Shown here piece after piece: positions 1-7,763 of a DNA stretch of 18,695 nucleotides; positions within the stretch are counted from its first letter, which is position 1; every line of letters begins with the position of its first letter. The position numbers were made by a program, and so were the translations under genes. Source of the DNA: an uncultured Bacteroidota bacterium (lineage in GTDB: Bacteria > Bacteroidota > Bacteroidia > Bacteroidales > UBA12481); assembly GCA_903832165.1 (NCBI GenBank), contig CAILAQ010000473.1, forward strand, positions 1 through 18,695, given 5' to 3'. The notes below the pieces were generated by a model. It was not told the origin of the DNA. It saw only the letters and a program-made list of their open reading frames with translations, and did not search any database.

Positions 1-493
1 CCACCGGGCAAACAGCAACACAAGGCGGGTTGTCACAGTGCTGACAGGTTTTGGGCATAAAATAGGGTGCAGTATCTTTTGATTCCTGCATGGCAAGGGT
101 ATTCATATGATACTCATGCGGCCTGAGGTGATGGGCACTCTGGCATGCGGTAACACACTTCCGGGCGTTGCGGCATTTCGACAGATCGACTACCATTACC
201 CATTTTTTGCCGGCAATTCCTTCGCGGCCTTTTTTCAACAAGCCCTTCACGGTAGGATGTGCAGCCTCAATTTCGGCACGGGGCACCATAACCAGTTTAT
301 TGTCGGCGGTAAGCACCCTTACCATGTCTTTATCCGGCTTGGTGTTCTGGAAACGGGCTCCCATATATAGCGCAGCTGAACCGGCCACTGTTGCAGCACC
401 GTAAAGCCCGAACCTCTTCATGAAATCCCGCCGTGAATTTTCCTTTGATGACTCCTCCTTTTCCGGAACCTGATCAATTTTTTCTTCTTCCAT
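1..493 (-). CDS. Tat-exported 4Fe-4S ferredoxin-type electron-transfer subunit (partial, C-terminus outside window)
   Basis: Open reading frame on the minus strand that starts at ATG 493-491 and runs off the window edge, so only the first 164 residues are visible. Residues 20-26 (SRRDFMK) form a twin-arginine motif followed by a hydrophobic alanine/glycine-rich stretch at 30-46, so the protein is probably exported folded to the periplasmic side. A first cysteine cluster occurs at C107, C113 and C117, and a second at C150, C153, C158 and C162 followed by proline, the classical CxxCxxxxCxxxCP arrangement. This matches iron-sulfur subunits of the HybA/DmsB/NrfC type, which pass electrons between a catalytic molybdopterin or hydrogenase subunit and a membrane quinone protein. 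The first cluster is odd: the position where the second cysteine of CxxCxxCxxxC is expected holds alanine (A110). The partner subunits must lie outside the window. The family call is firm; the exact complex is unknown. Confidence 0.85.
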   Translation of the reverse strand, partial: MEEEKIDQVPEKEESSKENSRRDFMKRFGLYGAATVAGSAALYMGARFQNTKPDKDMVRVLTADNKLVMVPRAEIEAAHPTVKGLLKKGREGIAGKKWVMVVDLSKCRNARKCVTACQSAHHLRPHEYHMNTLAMQESKDTAPYFMPKTCQHCDNPPCVAVCPV

Positions 494-569
494 ATTTTAT
501 CCGATAACCTGCAATATTCGATATTCAATTAAATACTCCGGCCAACCAACATAACCCTCTTCTCTTTAA

Positions 570-606
570 CCCGATACCCGACACCCGTCACCTGTCACCC
601 GCCACC
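570..606. repeat. GTGACNN heptamer array 1 (5 units)
   Basis: Five tandem 7-base units on the plus strand from 571 to 605: ccgatac, ccgacac, ccgtcac, ctgtcac, ccgccac. Read on the minus strand they are GTGACGG variants. The minus-strand HMA lipoprotein gene runs into this array, and its TGA stop (590-588) is part of the third unit, so its last residues are encoded by the repeat. Confidence 0.9.
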
Positions 607-914
607 TTTTTAATGGCCGTCACCTTATATCCATTTAGCTCTACTGCATTACGAATGCCCGCCGTGTCGGTCATCTGAGGCTTAAATGTCACGAGAGCAT
701 TTGTTTTTTCAAGTGATACTATAACTGTATCGATTCCCTGCAGCTGCGCTATGCTTGATCGCACAGTTTCCACACAGCCCTGACAAGACATTCCGGTGAC
801 AGTCAGTTCTATACTGACTGGTTTTGCCGAAGCAATGGCCTGATCAGTCGTTTTGTTTTGTTTACAACTGAGCGTACTTATGACAATGAGTATTGTGAGA
901 AAAGCGTTTCGCAT
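588..914 (-). CDS. Heavy-metal-associated (HMA) domain lipoprotein
   Basis: A 108-residue protein from the ATG at 914-912. This start was preferred over the ATG at 1001 because it opens directly on a lipoprotein signal (hydrophobic residues 4-15, lipobox TLSC with C17), while the upstream extension is not signal-like and covers a probable promoter. Residues 34-104 form one HMA fold, with the metal-binding motif GMSCQGC (C44 and C47) characteristic of CopZ/MerP/CopA-type domains that bind Cu(I), Hg(II) or similar soft metals. The protein should be anchored on the periplasmic side of a membrane, unlike cytoplasmic CopZ, so it may be a periplasmic metal-buffering or metal-donor protein. It lies upstream of the Tat iron-sulfur gene on the same strand with a 94-base gap, and is divergent from the ROK kinase. 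The C-terminal residues AGDR and the stop are formed by a heptamer repeat. Confidence 0.85.
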   Translation of the reverse strand: MRNAFLTILIVISTLSCKQNKTTDQAIASAKPVSIELTVTGMSCQGCVETVRSSIAQLQGIDTVIVSLEKTNALVTFKPQMTDTAGIRNAVELNGYKVTAIKKVAGDR

Positions 915-937
915 GGTCAAGTTTATAGATTCGGTGT

Positions 938-967
938 GAAAAGTAAAGAAAAAAACAAAAACAACAA
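938..967 (-). promoter_or_regulatory. Candidate Bacteroidota promoter for the HMA lipoprotein gene
   Basis: On the minus strand a TTG (967-965) is separated by 19 bases from TACTTTTC (945-938). This resembles the Bacteroidota sigma-ABfr pattern TTG-N19-TAnnTTTG with one deviation in the -7 box. It lies about 24 bases upstream of the chosen ATG at 914 and supports that start. Pattern match only. Confidence 0.3.
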
Positions 968-1035
968 TCCTGCAACAATTATTAACTTTAACGCCTGTCA
1001 AAAACCTGGCCCATAAATTAATAATAGATAAATAT

Positions 1036-2007
1036 ATGAAAAAAGTTGCTCTGGGGATCGATATCGGGGGAACTAATACCGATTTGGCATTTGTAGATCA
1101 TGATGGACACTTTCTTTCAGAAGATCGGTTATCAACCTCAAGCTTCCCTCAGCCTGAAGTATTCGTCGCTGCGCTGGTGGAAAAGGCTAAGTTGATGAAG
1201 AAAAATCTGCAGGAAGAGATTGAAATAATCGGTATTGGCATTGGCGCACCCATGGGAAATATAAATAAGGGCACCATTGAAGAACCAGCCGATCTGCCCT
1301 GGAAAGGGATCACTCCTTTGGCCGACCTGATCCGGGAGCATATTGATCTGCCGATTCTGGTAACAAACGATGCAAATGCTGCCGCTGTTGGCGAGATGAT
1401 ATACGGCGGCGCCAAAGGGATGAAAAATTTTGCCGTCATTACCCTTGGAACCGGCCTGGGGAGCGGAATAGTTGTCGATGGAAAGCTGTTGTACGGCCAG
1501 GATGGATTTGCAGGTGAGGTAGGACATACCATTGTTCGTCCGGGTCGGTCGAACCGTGAATGCGGATGTGGTCGTTTTGGCTGCCTCGAAACATACGTAT
1601 CAGCAACCGGACTGAAGCGAACTCTTTTCAAGATCATGTCGGACTCCATTGAGAATTCTGAATTACGGGAAATGAGTTTTAATAAGATGACTTCTCTGGA
1701 CATTGCCGAAGCTGCTGAAAGGGGCGACCTGCTAGCTAAAAGAGCATTCGAACATACAGGCGAAATGCTTGGTCTGAAACTCGCAGATCTGGTTGCACAT
1801 ACCAACCCGGAAGCGATTTTTCTTTTTGGTGGATTAACGCTTGCCAAAGGGCTCATTATGGAGCCAACCGAGCGCGCCTTTCATGAAAATCTGCTTTCGA
1901 TATATCGCGGTAAAGTTAAACTGCTTACCTCCGGCCTCAATAGTAAAAACTCCGCAGTGCTTGGTGCTGCTGCGTTAGCCTGGGACCAGTTTGGCGCAAA
2001 AAAGTGA
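1036..2007 (+). CDS. ROK-family sugar kinase (glucokinase-like)
   Basis: A 323-residue cytoplasmic kinase, the usual length for the ROK family. The phosphate-binding motif DIGGTN is at residues 9-14. The catalytic aspartate is D112 in NDAN. The ROK signature region carries the expected zinc ligands H164 (GEVGH) and C176, C178 and C183 (CGCGRFGC), with E185 following. These features are known to define ATP-dependent hexose kinases acting on glucose, mannose, fructose or N-acetylated sugars; the substrate cannot be fixed from sequence. The downstream GH92 alpha-mannosidase on the same strand makes mannose or glucose phosphorylation an attractive inference. The stop codon TGA (2005-2007) is the first unit of a GTGACNN heptamer array. 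The start ATG at 1036 is preceded by an A/T-rich leader without a clear Shine-Dalgarno, normal in this phylum. Confidence 0.93.
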   Translation: MKKVALGIDIGGTNTDLAFVDHDGHFLSEDRLSTSSFPQPEVFVAALVEKAKLMKKNLQEEIEIIGIGIGAPMGNINKGTIEEPADLPWKGITPLADLIREHIDLPILVTNDANAAAVGEMIYGGAKGMKNFAVITLGTGLGSGIVVDGKLLYGQDGFAGEVGHTIVRPGRSNRECGCGRFGCLETYVSATGLKRTLFKIMSDSIENSELREMSFNKMTSLDIAEAAERGDLLAKRAFEHTGEMLGLKLADLVAHTNPEAIFLFGGLTLAKGLIMEPTERAFHENLLSIYRGKVKLLTSGLNSKNSAVLGAAALAWDQFGAKK

Positions 2008-2031
2008 CGAGTGACAAGTGACGGGTGACCG
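2004..2031. repeat. GTGACNN heptamer array 2 (4 units)
   Basis: Four tandem units on the plus strand: gtgacga, gtgacaa, gtgacgg, gtgaccg. The TGA of the first unit is the stop codon of the ROK kinase gene. The GTGAC strand is the coding strand, as at the other three arrays of this family. Confidence 0.9.
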
Positions 2032-2048
2032 AAGAAAAGATCGACAGA

Positions 2049-2087
2049 GTTGTCATCCCCGCGGAGGCGGGGACCCCGTCGATGACC
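2049..2087. repeat. REP-like palindromic repeat, copy 1
   Basis: Contains an outer inverted pair gtcatc (2052-2057) and gatgac (2081-2086), an inner pair ccccgc (2057-2062) and gcgggg (2067-2072) around the loop ggag, and a small palindrome ggggacccc (2069-2077). A related copy lies in inverse orientation at 7693-7743, where the outer ends gttgtcatcccc and ggggaccccgtc are both recognisable. It is an interspersed repeat in the space between the ROK kinase and the mannosidase; a stem-loop role in mRNA stability or termination is possible but unproven. Confidence 0.75.
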
Positions 2088-2126
2088 GCGAAATTTTGCA
2101 AATAAGACATAAATAAATATCCAGAT

Positions 2127-4340
2127 ATGAATCGCTTTTTGTCAATTATAGCCCTCGTTGTCCTTTTTTGCTCCTGTCAGAAGAGCACAACCGAAGACAA
2201 TGCCCGGTATGTTGATCCGTTTATCGGAACAGCCAATCATGGACATACCTTTCCAGGAGCAGTGGTGCCTTTCGGAATGGTTCAGTTAAGTCCTGATAAT
2301 GGACGAAACGGCTGGGACTGGTGCTCGGGTTATAATTATTCTGATTCGATTATCGTTGGATTTTCTCATAAGCATTTAAGCGGAACGGGAATTGGCGATC
2401 TGGCAGATATCCTTATACAGCCTACTACTGAAAATCTGGAAAAGGGAGAATATCACGGAGGGAAAGAGTTTCACCAGCGCTTCAGGGCAATATTTTCTCA
2501 TGCTGAAGAATCCGCTTCACCAGGTTATTACCGGGTGATACTCCGGGACCCGAAGACTTTGCAGAATCCGGTGAAGGTTGAACTTACAGCCACTGAAAGA
2601 ACCGGATTTCATCGATATAGCTATCCCGCCGGATCAAAAGTCAACCTGGTACTCGATCTTGGCTTTGCCATCAACTGGGATGAGCCTCAATCAACAATTA
2701 TCCGCGTAATTAATGACACCCTCGTTACAGGCTACCGCTTGTCAAAGGGGTGGGCAAATAATCAGCAGGTATATTTCGCTGCTACTTTTTCGAAACCCAT
2801 GACCGGATTCAGCCTTTTTGAAACCGGGTTGGAAAATCCCGGTCTGAAAACGGTGGAAGGAAAATATACCGAAGCCATCTTTTCTTTTGGGGTTAACGGA
2901 GGTGAGCTGATGGTGAAAGTCGCACTTTCACCGGTTGATGAAAAAGGCGCGGTAAATAATCTCGCCCGGGAAAATCCGGATTGGAAATTCGATAAAGTTA
3001 AAAAAGCGGCGCGGTTGGCATGGAATAATGAACTGTCAAAAATTCAGATTGAATCGGAAAGCTCCGATCTGAAAAAGACTTTTTATACCGCGTTGTACCA
3101 CACGATGATAGCCCCTGCGCTATTCTCTGATGCTGACGGAAGGTATCGGGCCAGCGACAGTGCACGGACCATCAAAAACGCTGAAGGCTGGAAGAATTAT
3201 ACGGTTTATTCCCTGTGGGATACTTTCAGGGCTGGAAATCCATTGTTTACCCTTACCCAGCCTGAGCGGATGCCTGATCTGATCAAGGCAATGCTGGCTC
3301 ACTATGAGGAGTACGGGCTGTTGCCGGTTTGGACACTTGAAGGCTGCGAAACCAATTGCATGATCGGCTATCATGCGATTCCCGTGATTGTGGATGCCGC
3401 AATGAAAGGCGTTTCCTTCGATTATGAGAAAGCTTTTGTGGCGATGAAAAAAAGCGCCATGGACAGTATTCGCGGACTGAAAAATTACCAGAAGTACGGC
3501 TACCTGCCGGCAGATCTGGAAAATCAGTCGGTATCGCAGACACTGGAATATGCTTACGATGATTGGTGCATCGCACAGATGGCCAAGAAACTGGGCAAGG
3601 AGGCAGATTATCAGTATTTCATCTCCCGCTCAAAAAATTATCGCAATGTTTTCGATCCGGCAACTCATTTTATGCGCGGTCGCATGGTTGACGGTTCGTG
3701 GAGGCAAAATTTCAACCCATTGTACAGCAGTCATAATGTGCACGATTTTACCGAAGGCAACTCCTGGCAATATTCCTGGTTTGTACCTCAGGATCCGGAA
3801 GATCTTATCAGCCTGATGGGCGGAAAAACAAAATTTATTTCGCGTCTGGATTCCCTTTTTAATACATCCGAAAAGGTTCAGGGAGCCGAGGCATCACCGG
3901 ATATTTCCGGCATGGTGGGGCAGTATGCGCAGGGAAATGAACCCAGCCACCATGTAGCCTATCTGTATAACATTGCAGGCGAACCTGCGAAAACACAGGA
4001 GATCATTCATCGCATATGCACAACATTATATACGAACCAACCTGATGGCCTTTGCGGAAATGAGGACTGCGGACAAATGTCGGCCTGGTACGTATTCAGT
4101 GCAATGGGATTTTACCCGATGAACCCGGCAGATGGTATTTATCAGATCGGTACTCCTTCATTCAATAAAGTAACACTCAATCTGCCCGGAGGAAAACCAT
4201 TCACGGTATCTGCAGATAATCTGACTCCAAAAAATTTCTATATCAAGTCGATGGCCCTGAATGGCAAACCTCTCGACCGGACCTATATCACCCATCAGGA
4301 GATCATGGCAGGCGGTGAGCTCAAAATCACAATGAAATAA
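2127..4340 (+). CDS. GH92 alpha-mannosidase lipoprotein
   Basis: A 737-residue glycoside hydrolase of family 92, a group of calcium-dependent exo-acting alpha-mannosidases common in Bacteroidota. The signal region ends in a cysteine-rich lipobox (LFCSC, C17 likely lipidated). Family motifs appear in order: YVDPFIGT just after the signal, GFSHKHLSGTG at 78-88, YSLWDTFRAGNPL at 361-373, TEGNSWQY with the probable catalytic acid E543, NEPSHH at 604-609, and GNEDCGQMSAWY with E646 and D647, where the family's base and calcium-site carboxylates lie. The length is normal and all motifs are intact, so it should be active on the cell surface or in the periplasm, releasing mannose from glycans. It follows the ROK kinase on the same strand after 119 bases of repeats. 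Its TAA stop is the first unit of an octamer array. Confidence 0.95.
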   Translation: MNRFLSIIALVVLFCSCQKSTTEDNARYVDPFIGTANHGHTFPGAVVPFGMVQLSPDNGRNGWDWCSGYNYSDSIIVGFSHKHLSGTGIGDLADILIQPTTENLEKGEYHGGKEFHQRFRAIFSHAEESASPGYYRVILRDPKTLQNPVKVELTATERTGFHRYSYPAGSKVNLVLDLGFAINWDEPQSTIIRVINDTLVTGYRLSKGWANNQQVYFAATFSKPMTGFSLFETGLENPGLKTVEGKYTEAIFSFGVNGGELMVKVALSPVDEKGAVNNLARENPDWKFDKVKKAARLAWNNELSKIQIESESSDLKKTFYTALYHTMIAPALFSDADGRYRASDSARTIKNAEGWKNYTVYSLWDTFRAGNPLFTLTQPERMPDLIKAMLAHYEEYGLLPVWTLEGCETNCMIGYHAIPVIVDAAMKGVSFDYEKAFVAMKKSAMDSIRGLKNYQKYGYLPADLENQSVSQTLEYAYDDWCIAQMAKKLGKEADYQYFISRSKNYRNVFDPATHFMRGRMVDGSWRQNFNPLYSSHNVHDFTEGNSWQYSWFVPQDPEDLISLMGGKTKFISRLDSLFNTSEKVQGAEASPDISGMVGQYAQGNEPSHHVAYLYNIAGEPAKTQEIIHRICTTLYTNQPDGLCGNEDCGQMSAWYVFSAMGFYPMNPADGIYQIGTPSFNKVTLNLPGGKPFTVSADNLTPKNFYIKSMALNGKPLDRTYITHQEIMAGGELKITMK

Positions 4341-4377
4341 TGTGCTAATGTGCTAATGTGCTAATTTGCTAATTTTA
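4338..4377. repeat. TAATGTGC octamer array shared by two convergent stop codons
   Basis: Five 8-base units: taatgtgc three times, then taatttgc and taatttta. The first TAA is the stop of the plus-strand GH92 gene (4338-4340). The last unit contains the minus-strand TAA stop of the DUF4249 gene (4377-4375). The array therefore fills exactly the space between two converging genes. Confidence 0.9.
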
Positions 4378-5391
4378 CCAGATCTTGAAATTCAGATGCC
4401 GGGTAACAGTTCCCCTGCAAAGGGAATCGAGCGATTGCCAGCTCAGGCCATATGGTGGGTAAGCTAAAACCCGGTAAGTTGATAATAGTCCATATCCGTT
4501 GGTGACATTGGAGTAGTTGACCTCGTTGAAATCGGTGAGGTACTCAAATGACCAGGTGTAATCCCAGAAATCATGATCTGCATTGATAATCCTTAATTCT
4601 ATATTGTAGAATTTTCGCGTCGAAACCTGCGGATCATCCTTAATTCTGTTAGCGACCAGGTTGTATAGAAATGGGGCATCCAGTTCGATATGAGGCGGCT
4701 CGCCACCGCCCCCGCCGGGCAGAAGACGGTGGTCGATCTCCGGGCCAGGGGCCAGCTTGATCCTGTAAACAAATTCAGCATCCACCCATTCATCCCAACG
4801 GTACTCCGAAAACCGGAATACAAGCTGAAACTCCGTGTATTCATTTCTTTGATGTCCTATAGTTATCTTATTGTTCTGATAATCATATAAATTAATTTTA
4901 TTCCTGCCATACAGGGAGGCTGGCAGGCCCAATCCTGGGATGGAAGGAATCCGCGATCGGGCAAGTGCAGATATTTTCAGGTCCGGAATAGATACCGTAA
5001 TCGTATAATCAATTTCAGACGAGTAGGTTGCCGCTAGCGAGGGGAAAGGCCTGCATTCAAAAACCGTATTTGGCCGGGTCAGAAACAGGCCATCTTCCTT
5101 GTCCTCAATCTGAATCGGTTCCATTTTGTTACGGTCGATCACATAACCTTTTGGTGTCCTTAATTCCAAAAAGACCTCCGCATTTTTAAAATAGAGAGAA
5201 TCTGGTAATCGGGCTATCGAATCGATATTGCCATCAGCAACAAATAATCGGGTGACCAATACACGATGAACCGAATCCTCGGGCGACAGCAATCCGTAAA
5301 CCACCGGAACAGTTGGTGCAGGATTGAGGATATCCACTTCATTGGCGCAGGAGCAGAGCAGGATCAGTAATAGGTATAAAAGCCTTCTCAT
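4375..5391 (-). CDS. DUF4249 outer-membrane lipoprotein (module A)
   Basis: A 338-residue lipoprotein with signal and lipobox at residues 1-15 (LLCSC, C15). The N-terminal region with VVYGLLSPEDSVHRVLVTRLF and the C-terminal NYSNVTNGYGLLS segment are typical of DUF4249, a Bacteroidota family usually encoded next to TonB-dependent receptors. Its biochemical role is not established; a surface or periplasmic partner of the receptor is the usual inference. The gene overlaps the upstream FISUMP gene by four bases (ATGA), so the two are translationally coupled and form one operon. A paralogue at 8883-9986 sits in an equivalent arrangement. Unlike that copy, this one has no TonB receptor downstream; the next gene is the convergent GH92. 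The stop lies in the octamer array. Confidence 0.88.
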   Translation of the reverse strand: MRRLLYLLLILLCSCANEVDILNPAPTVPVVYGLLSPEDSVHRVLVTRLFVADGNIDSIARLPDSLYFKNAEVFLELRTPKGYVIDRNKMEPIQIEDKEDGLFLTRPNTVFECRPFPSLAATYSSEIDYTITVSIPDLKISALARSRIPSIPGLGLPASLYGRNKINLYDYQNNKITIGHQRNEYTEFQLVFRFSEYRWDEWVDAEFVYRIKLAPGPEIDHRLLPGGGGGEPPHIELDAPFLYNLVANRIKDDPQVSTRKFYNIELRIINADHDFWDYTWSFEYLTDFNEVNYSNVTNGYGLLSTYRVLAYPPYGLSWQSLDSLCRGTVTRHLNFKIW

Positions 5392-6374
5392 CTTTGGATA
5401 TCCTTAACGCACCTTACCGGTACAGCCAGTTTCGTGTAATGAAATCCTCCCCAATCATTATTCCAGCCAATAACACCGGCACGATCCGGATTTCCCATAT
5501 ACAGATTCCGGAATCCGGCATTCCTTTCATTAATATGCCAGAACAACAGGTTTTTATTTGCATTGGAGTCAAGGTTGTTATTCAGCCAGAATATTAATTT
5601 TTCACTCTGACCTTCCCAAACCCTTGCGGAGGTAATGAAACGGCCGGAACACTGAAAACTTGTTCCCAGTAATCCATTCCAGAACAGATATTCGGGTACC
5701 TGGTCACCGATGGAAGCGATATCATTCAGGGCATCGATATCATCAGGCCTTGGCAGCCGCCATCCTGATGGGCAGATACCATGGGCAGTATCGGTGCCGT
5801 TAAGGGTTGCTTCCTGCCACGTATAATATCCTCCGTATATCAGGGTATCGGGCAGATAATAAAATTCCGTTATCAGATCATCATGCGTGTTCTCATCTAT
5901 AGTTAACTGGGTGCCAAACATCAGGTTTTCGGCCATCCACCATCGATCAAACAGGAAGGCAGCTTTGTAGGTTTTCTGATCCCGGGAATCGATAAACTGG
6001 CTATCTCGGAGTACCTGCATCACCATGATTTCGGCCGTTTCCCTGATCGTATTTCCGGCTTCATCGATTGCTTCGCAGGCAATCGTATGGATACCATTCC
6101 CCGAAAAACGGTGGGAAAAGTCTTTCTTAATCGAATACGGCGTATCCCACTGATTGTCATTATTGAAATCCCACCTTACCTCGATTTGCCATTGTGGAGT
6201 GGAATTATCGGAAGTGGCGGAGGCATCGAAATAGAAAACCGTAGCCGAGTCGCCGATTGGTGGTGCAATGGCGATTTTCAGCTCCGGAGACTGGTGATCA
6301 GGCGGGGTACACCCGGGAATAAATAGTGCAATCAGGAAAATCAGAGCGACCAGCCGGTTAAACGAAAGAATCAT
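5388..6374 (-). CDS. PKD-FISUMP lipoprotein (module A)
   Basis: A 328-residue lipoprotein with lipobox FIPGC (C22). Residues about 30-118 look like a PKD/Ig-like beta-sandwich (FDASATSDN, WDFNNDNQWD, the HRFSGNGIHTI strand and EAIDEAGN). Residues about 127-328 match the FISUMP domain (Fibrobacter succinogenes major paralogous domain): SRDQKTYKAA, RWWMAENL, YGGYYTWQEA, GICPSGWRLP and the terminal VPVRCVKD. FISUMP proteins are abundant surface proteins of fibre-degrading bacteria; their function is not settled, but adhesion or ligand binding is commonly proposed. The gene is first in a two-gene operon with DUF4249 and is divergent from the esterase. It is paralogous to the protein at 7868-8875 with the same domain order. 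Confidence 0.85.
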   Translation of the reverse strand: MILSFNRLVALIFLIALFIPGCTPPDHQSPELKIAIAPPIGDSATVFYFDASATSDNSTPQWQIEVRWDFNNDNQWDTPYSIKKDFSHRFSGNGIHTIACEAIDEAGNTIRETAEIMVMQVLRDSQFIDSRDQKTYKAAFLFDRWWMAENLMFGTQLTIDENTHDDLITEFYYLPDTLIYGGYYTWQEATLNGTDTAHGICPSGWRLPRPDDIDALNDIASIGDQVPEYLFWNGLLGTSFQCSGRFITSARVWEGQSEKLIFWLNNNLDSNANKNLLFWHINERNAGFRNLYMGNPDRAGVIGWNNDWGGFHYTKLAVPVRCVKDIQR

Positions 6375-6418
6375 AATCCAAAGGATTTGTCATCATTAAA
6401 ATTTGTGGGGGATCGATT

Positions 6419-6452
6419 TTTGAACGGGCTAACCAAAGGTAGTTATTCTTTG
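6419..6452 (+). promoter_or_regulatory. Candidate promoter for the esterase gene
   Basis: TTTG at 6419-6422, a 21-base spacer, then TATTCTTTG at 6444-6452, close to the Bacteroidota TTTG / TAnnTTTG pattern but with one extra base inside the -7 box. It lies 34 bases upstream of the esterase ATG, in the only space between two divergent genes. Pattern match only. Confidence 0.35.
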
Positions 6453-6486
6453 AAAAAGTCTACTTTCATGTTTAAATATATATTCA

Positions 6487-7587
6487 ATGAAAAGAATGAT
6501 TGTCAGTCTGGCCAGTGTTCTGCTATTCAGCGGATTTGTTTTTGCACAAGAACTTTGTGTAGGAAACTTCTGGACCGAAGCCCAGGGCAAGGCGCATTTG
6601 GATAGCGTGTTAAATCAGGTAAAAAACAAGGCCCAGTGGGAGGCACGTGCTGAACAGATCCGCAACCAGATTTTAGTGGGTTCCGGATTGTCTGGCCTGC
6701 CAAAAAGCAGGCCGGTTCCCAGATTGCAAAAGGGCCAGGTGCACGAGTTCGACGGATACCGGGTGACGAACATGGCCATCGAGAATTTCCCTGGCTCCTG
6801 GATAACAGGTAACCTTTATGAGCCGGTTGGGCAAAAGGGCAAATTGGCTGGAATCCTTTGTCCTCACGGTCATTGGTCGGACCTGTCGGATTACGGCCGC
6901 TACCGGCCGGATATGCAAAAGCGCTGTGCCGTATTGTGCCGTATGGGTGCGGTTGTATTTGCATATGACATGGTTGGTTATGGCGATAATAAACAGGCAC
7001 CGACACATGAAACCCCGCTTGCGTTTCAGATTCAGACACGGAACAGCATCCGCATTGTGGATTACCTGGTGAGCCGGGAGGACATAGATCCTGAAAGAAT
7101 TGGGGTTACCGGAGCTTCCGGTGGTGGAACCCAATCGTTTATCCTGGCTGCTCTGGACAATAGGATTGCCGTTTCGGTACCCTGCGTTCAGGTATCGGCT
7201 CATTTTTTTGGCGGATGTGTTTGCGAAAGCGGGATGCCGATTCACAGGCATGGATCATTCCAGGCGAATAACGTTGAAATTGCCGCTCTTGCAGCTCCCC
7301 GACCGATGCTGATTATCTCCGACGGGGCCGACTGGACCAAGAATTCCCCGTTAGTGGAATTTCCATTTCTCCAATCGATATACAAATTATATGGGCAGGA
7401 AAATCGGGTAGAGAACGCCCATTTTGCCAATGAAAAGCACGACTACGGATTCAATAAACGGCAGGCCGCCTATACTTTTTTAGCCAAACACCTTAAACTG
7501 AATGCTGATCCGGTGCTCACCGGCGAAGCCTGGATCAAGGTGTTGCCGATGGAGGAATTGAGATATGTTGCCGTAGGCAGACTTTAG
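6487..7587 (+). CDS. Secreted alpha/beta hydrolase, acetylxylan-esterase-like
   Basis: A 366-residue protein with a signal peptide at 1-20 ending VFA before QE (type I cleavage). It belongs to the large alpha/beta-hydrolase group usually labelled acetylxylan esterase or Abhydrolase_7 in Bacteroidota. Supporting segments are CPHGHW, the YGRYRPDMQKRCA segment, FAYDMVGYGD, the nucleophile elbow GASGGG with S211, a strand ending LIISDGADW that supplies the acid (D279 or D282), and EKHDYGF with H318. A full Ser-Asp-His triad is therefore present. The likely role is removing acetyl or other acyl groups from plant or microbial polysaccharides in the periplasm; the substrate is not determined. It sits between the two FISUMP/DUF4249 modules, divergent from one and upstream of the other. 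The last codons GRL and the TAG stop (7585-7587) belong to the first unit of a 14-base repeat array. Confidence 0.85.
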   Translation: MKRMIVSLASVLLFSGFVFAQELCVGNFWTEAQGKAHLDSVLNQVKNKAQWEARAEQIRNQILVGSGLSGLPKSRPVPRLQKGQVHEFDGYRVTNMAIENFPGSWITGNLYEPVGQKGKLAGILCPHGHWSDLSDYGRYRPDMQKRCAVLCRMGAVVFAYDMVGYGDNKQAPTHETPLAFQIQTRNSIRIVDYLVSREDIDPERIGVTGASGGGTQSFILAALDNRIAVSVPCVQVSAHFFGGCVCESGMPIHRHGSFQANNVEIAALAAPRPMLIISDGADWTKNSPLVEFPFLQSIYKLYGQENRVENAHFANEKHDYGFNKRQAAYTFLAKHLKLNADPVLTGEAWIKVLPMEELRYVAVGRL

Positions 7588-7646
7588 TCCGCAGTCTTCA
7601 GTCCGCAGTCTTCAGTCGGCAGTCTTCAGTTCTCAGTCTTCAGTCG
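7577..7646. repeat. AGTC heptamer array (five 14-base units)
   Basis: Units gcagactttagtcc, gcagtcttcagtcc, gcagtcttcagtcg, gcagtcttcagttc and tcagtcttcagtcg, each two related heptamers. The first, diverged unit contains the TAG stop of the esterase gene at 7585-7587. An inverted array of the same family lies at 7764-7798. Confidence 0.9.
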
Positions 7647-7692
7647 GTGGATTTCGTGGTAAGCGACGGGGTTCCCGCCTGCTTAAGGCCAT

Positions 7693-7743
7693 GGTCAGGG
7701 ACGGGGTCCCCGTTTCCGGCTCCGCCTGCACGGGGATGACAAC
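7693..7743. repeat. REP-like palindromic repeat, copy 2 (inverse orientation)
   Basis: On the minus strand this reads gttgtcatccccgtgcaggc and continues to ggggaccccgtccctgacc, matching the ends of the copy at 2049-2087 with a longer, diverged centre. A further half-copy (gacggggttcccgcctgc) precedes it near 7667. It is embedded between the two AGTC heptamer arrays. Confidence 0.7.
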
Positions 7744-7763
7744 GCTCCGAGGGTCATTTCTTC

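Noticed and set aside
915..1001. Longer N-terminus of the HMA lipoprotein (ATG at 1001)
   Set aside because: It would place 29 non-signal residues before the lipobox signal and cover the candidate promoter.
1149..1856. 235-codon minus-strand frame opposite the ROK kinase
   Set aside because: Shadow of a clearly functional gene; the peptide is serine/proline/isoleucine-rich with no recognisable domain.
6375..6486. Promoter for the module A FISUMP gene on the minus strand
   Set aside because: The 112-base divergent space was read on that strand, but no TAnnTTTG box with a suitably spaced TTG was found.
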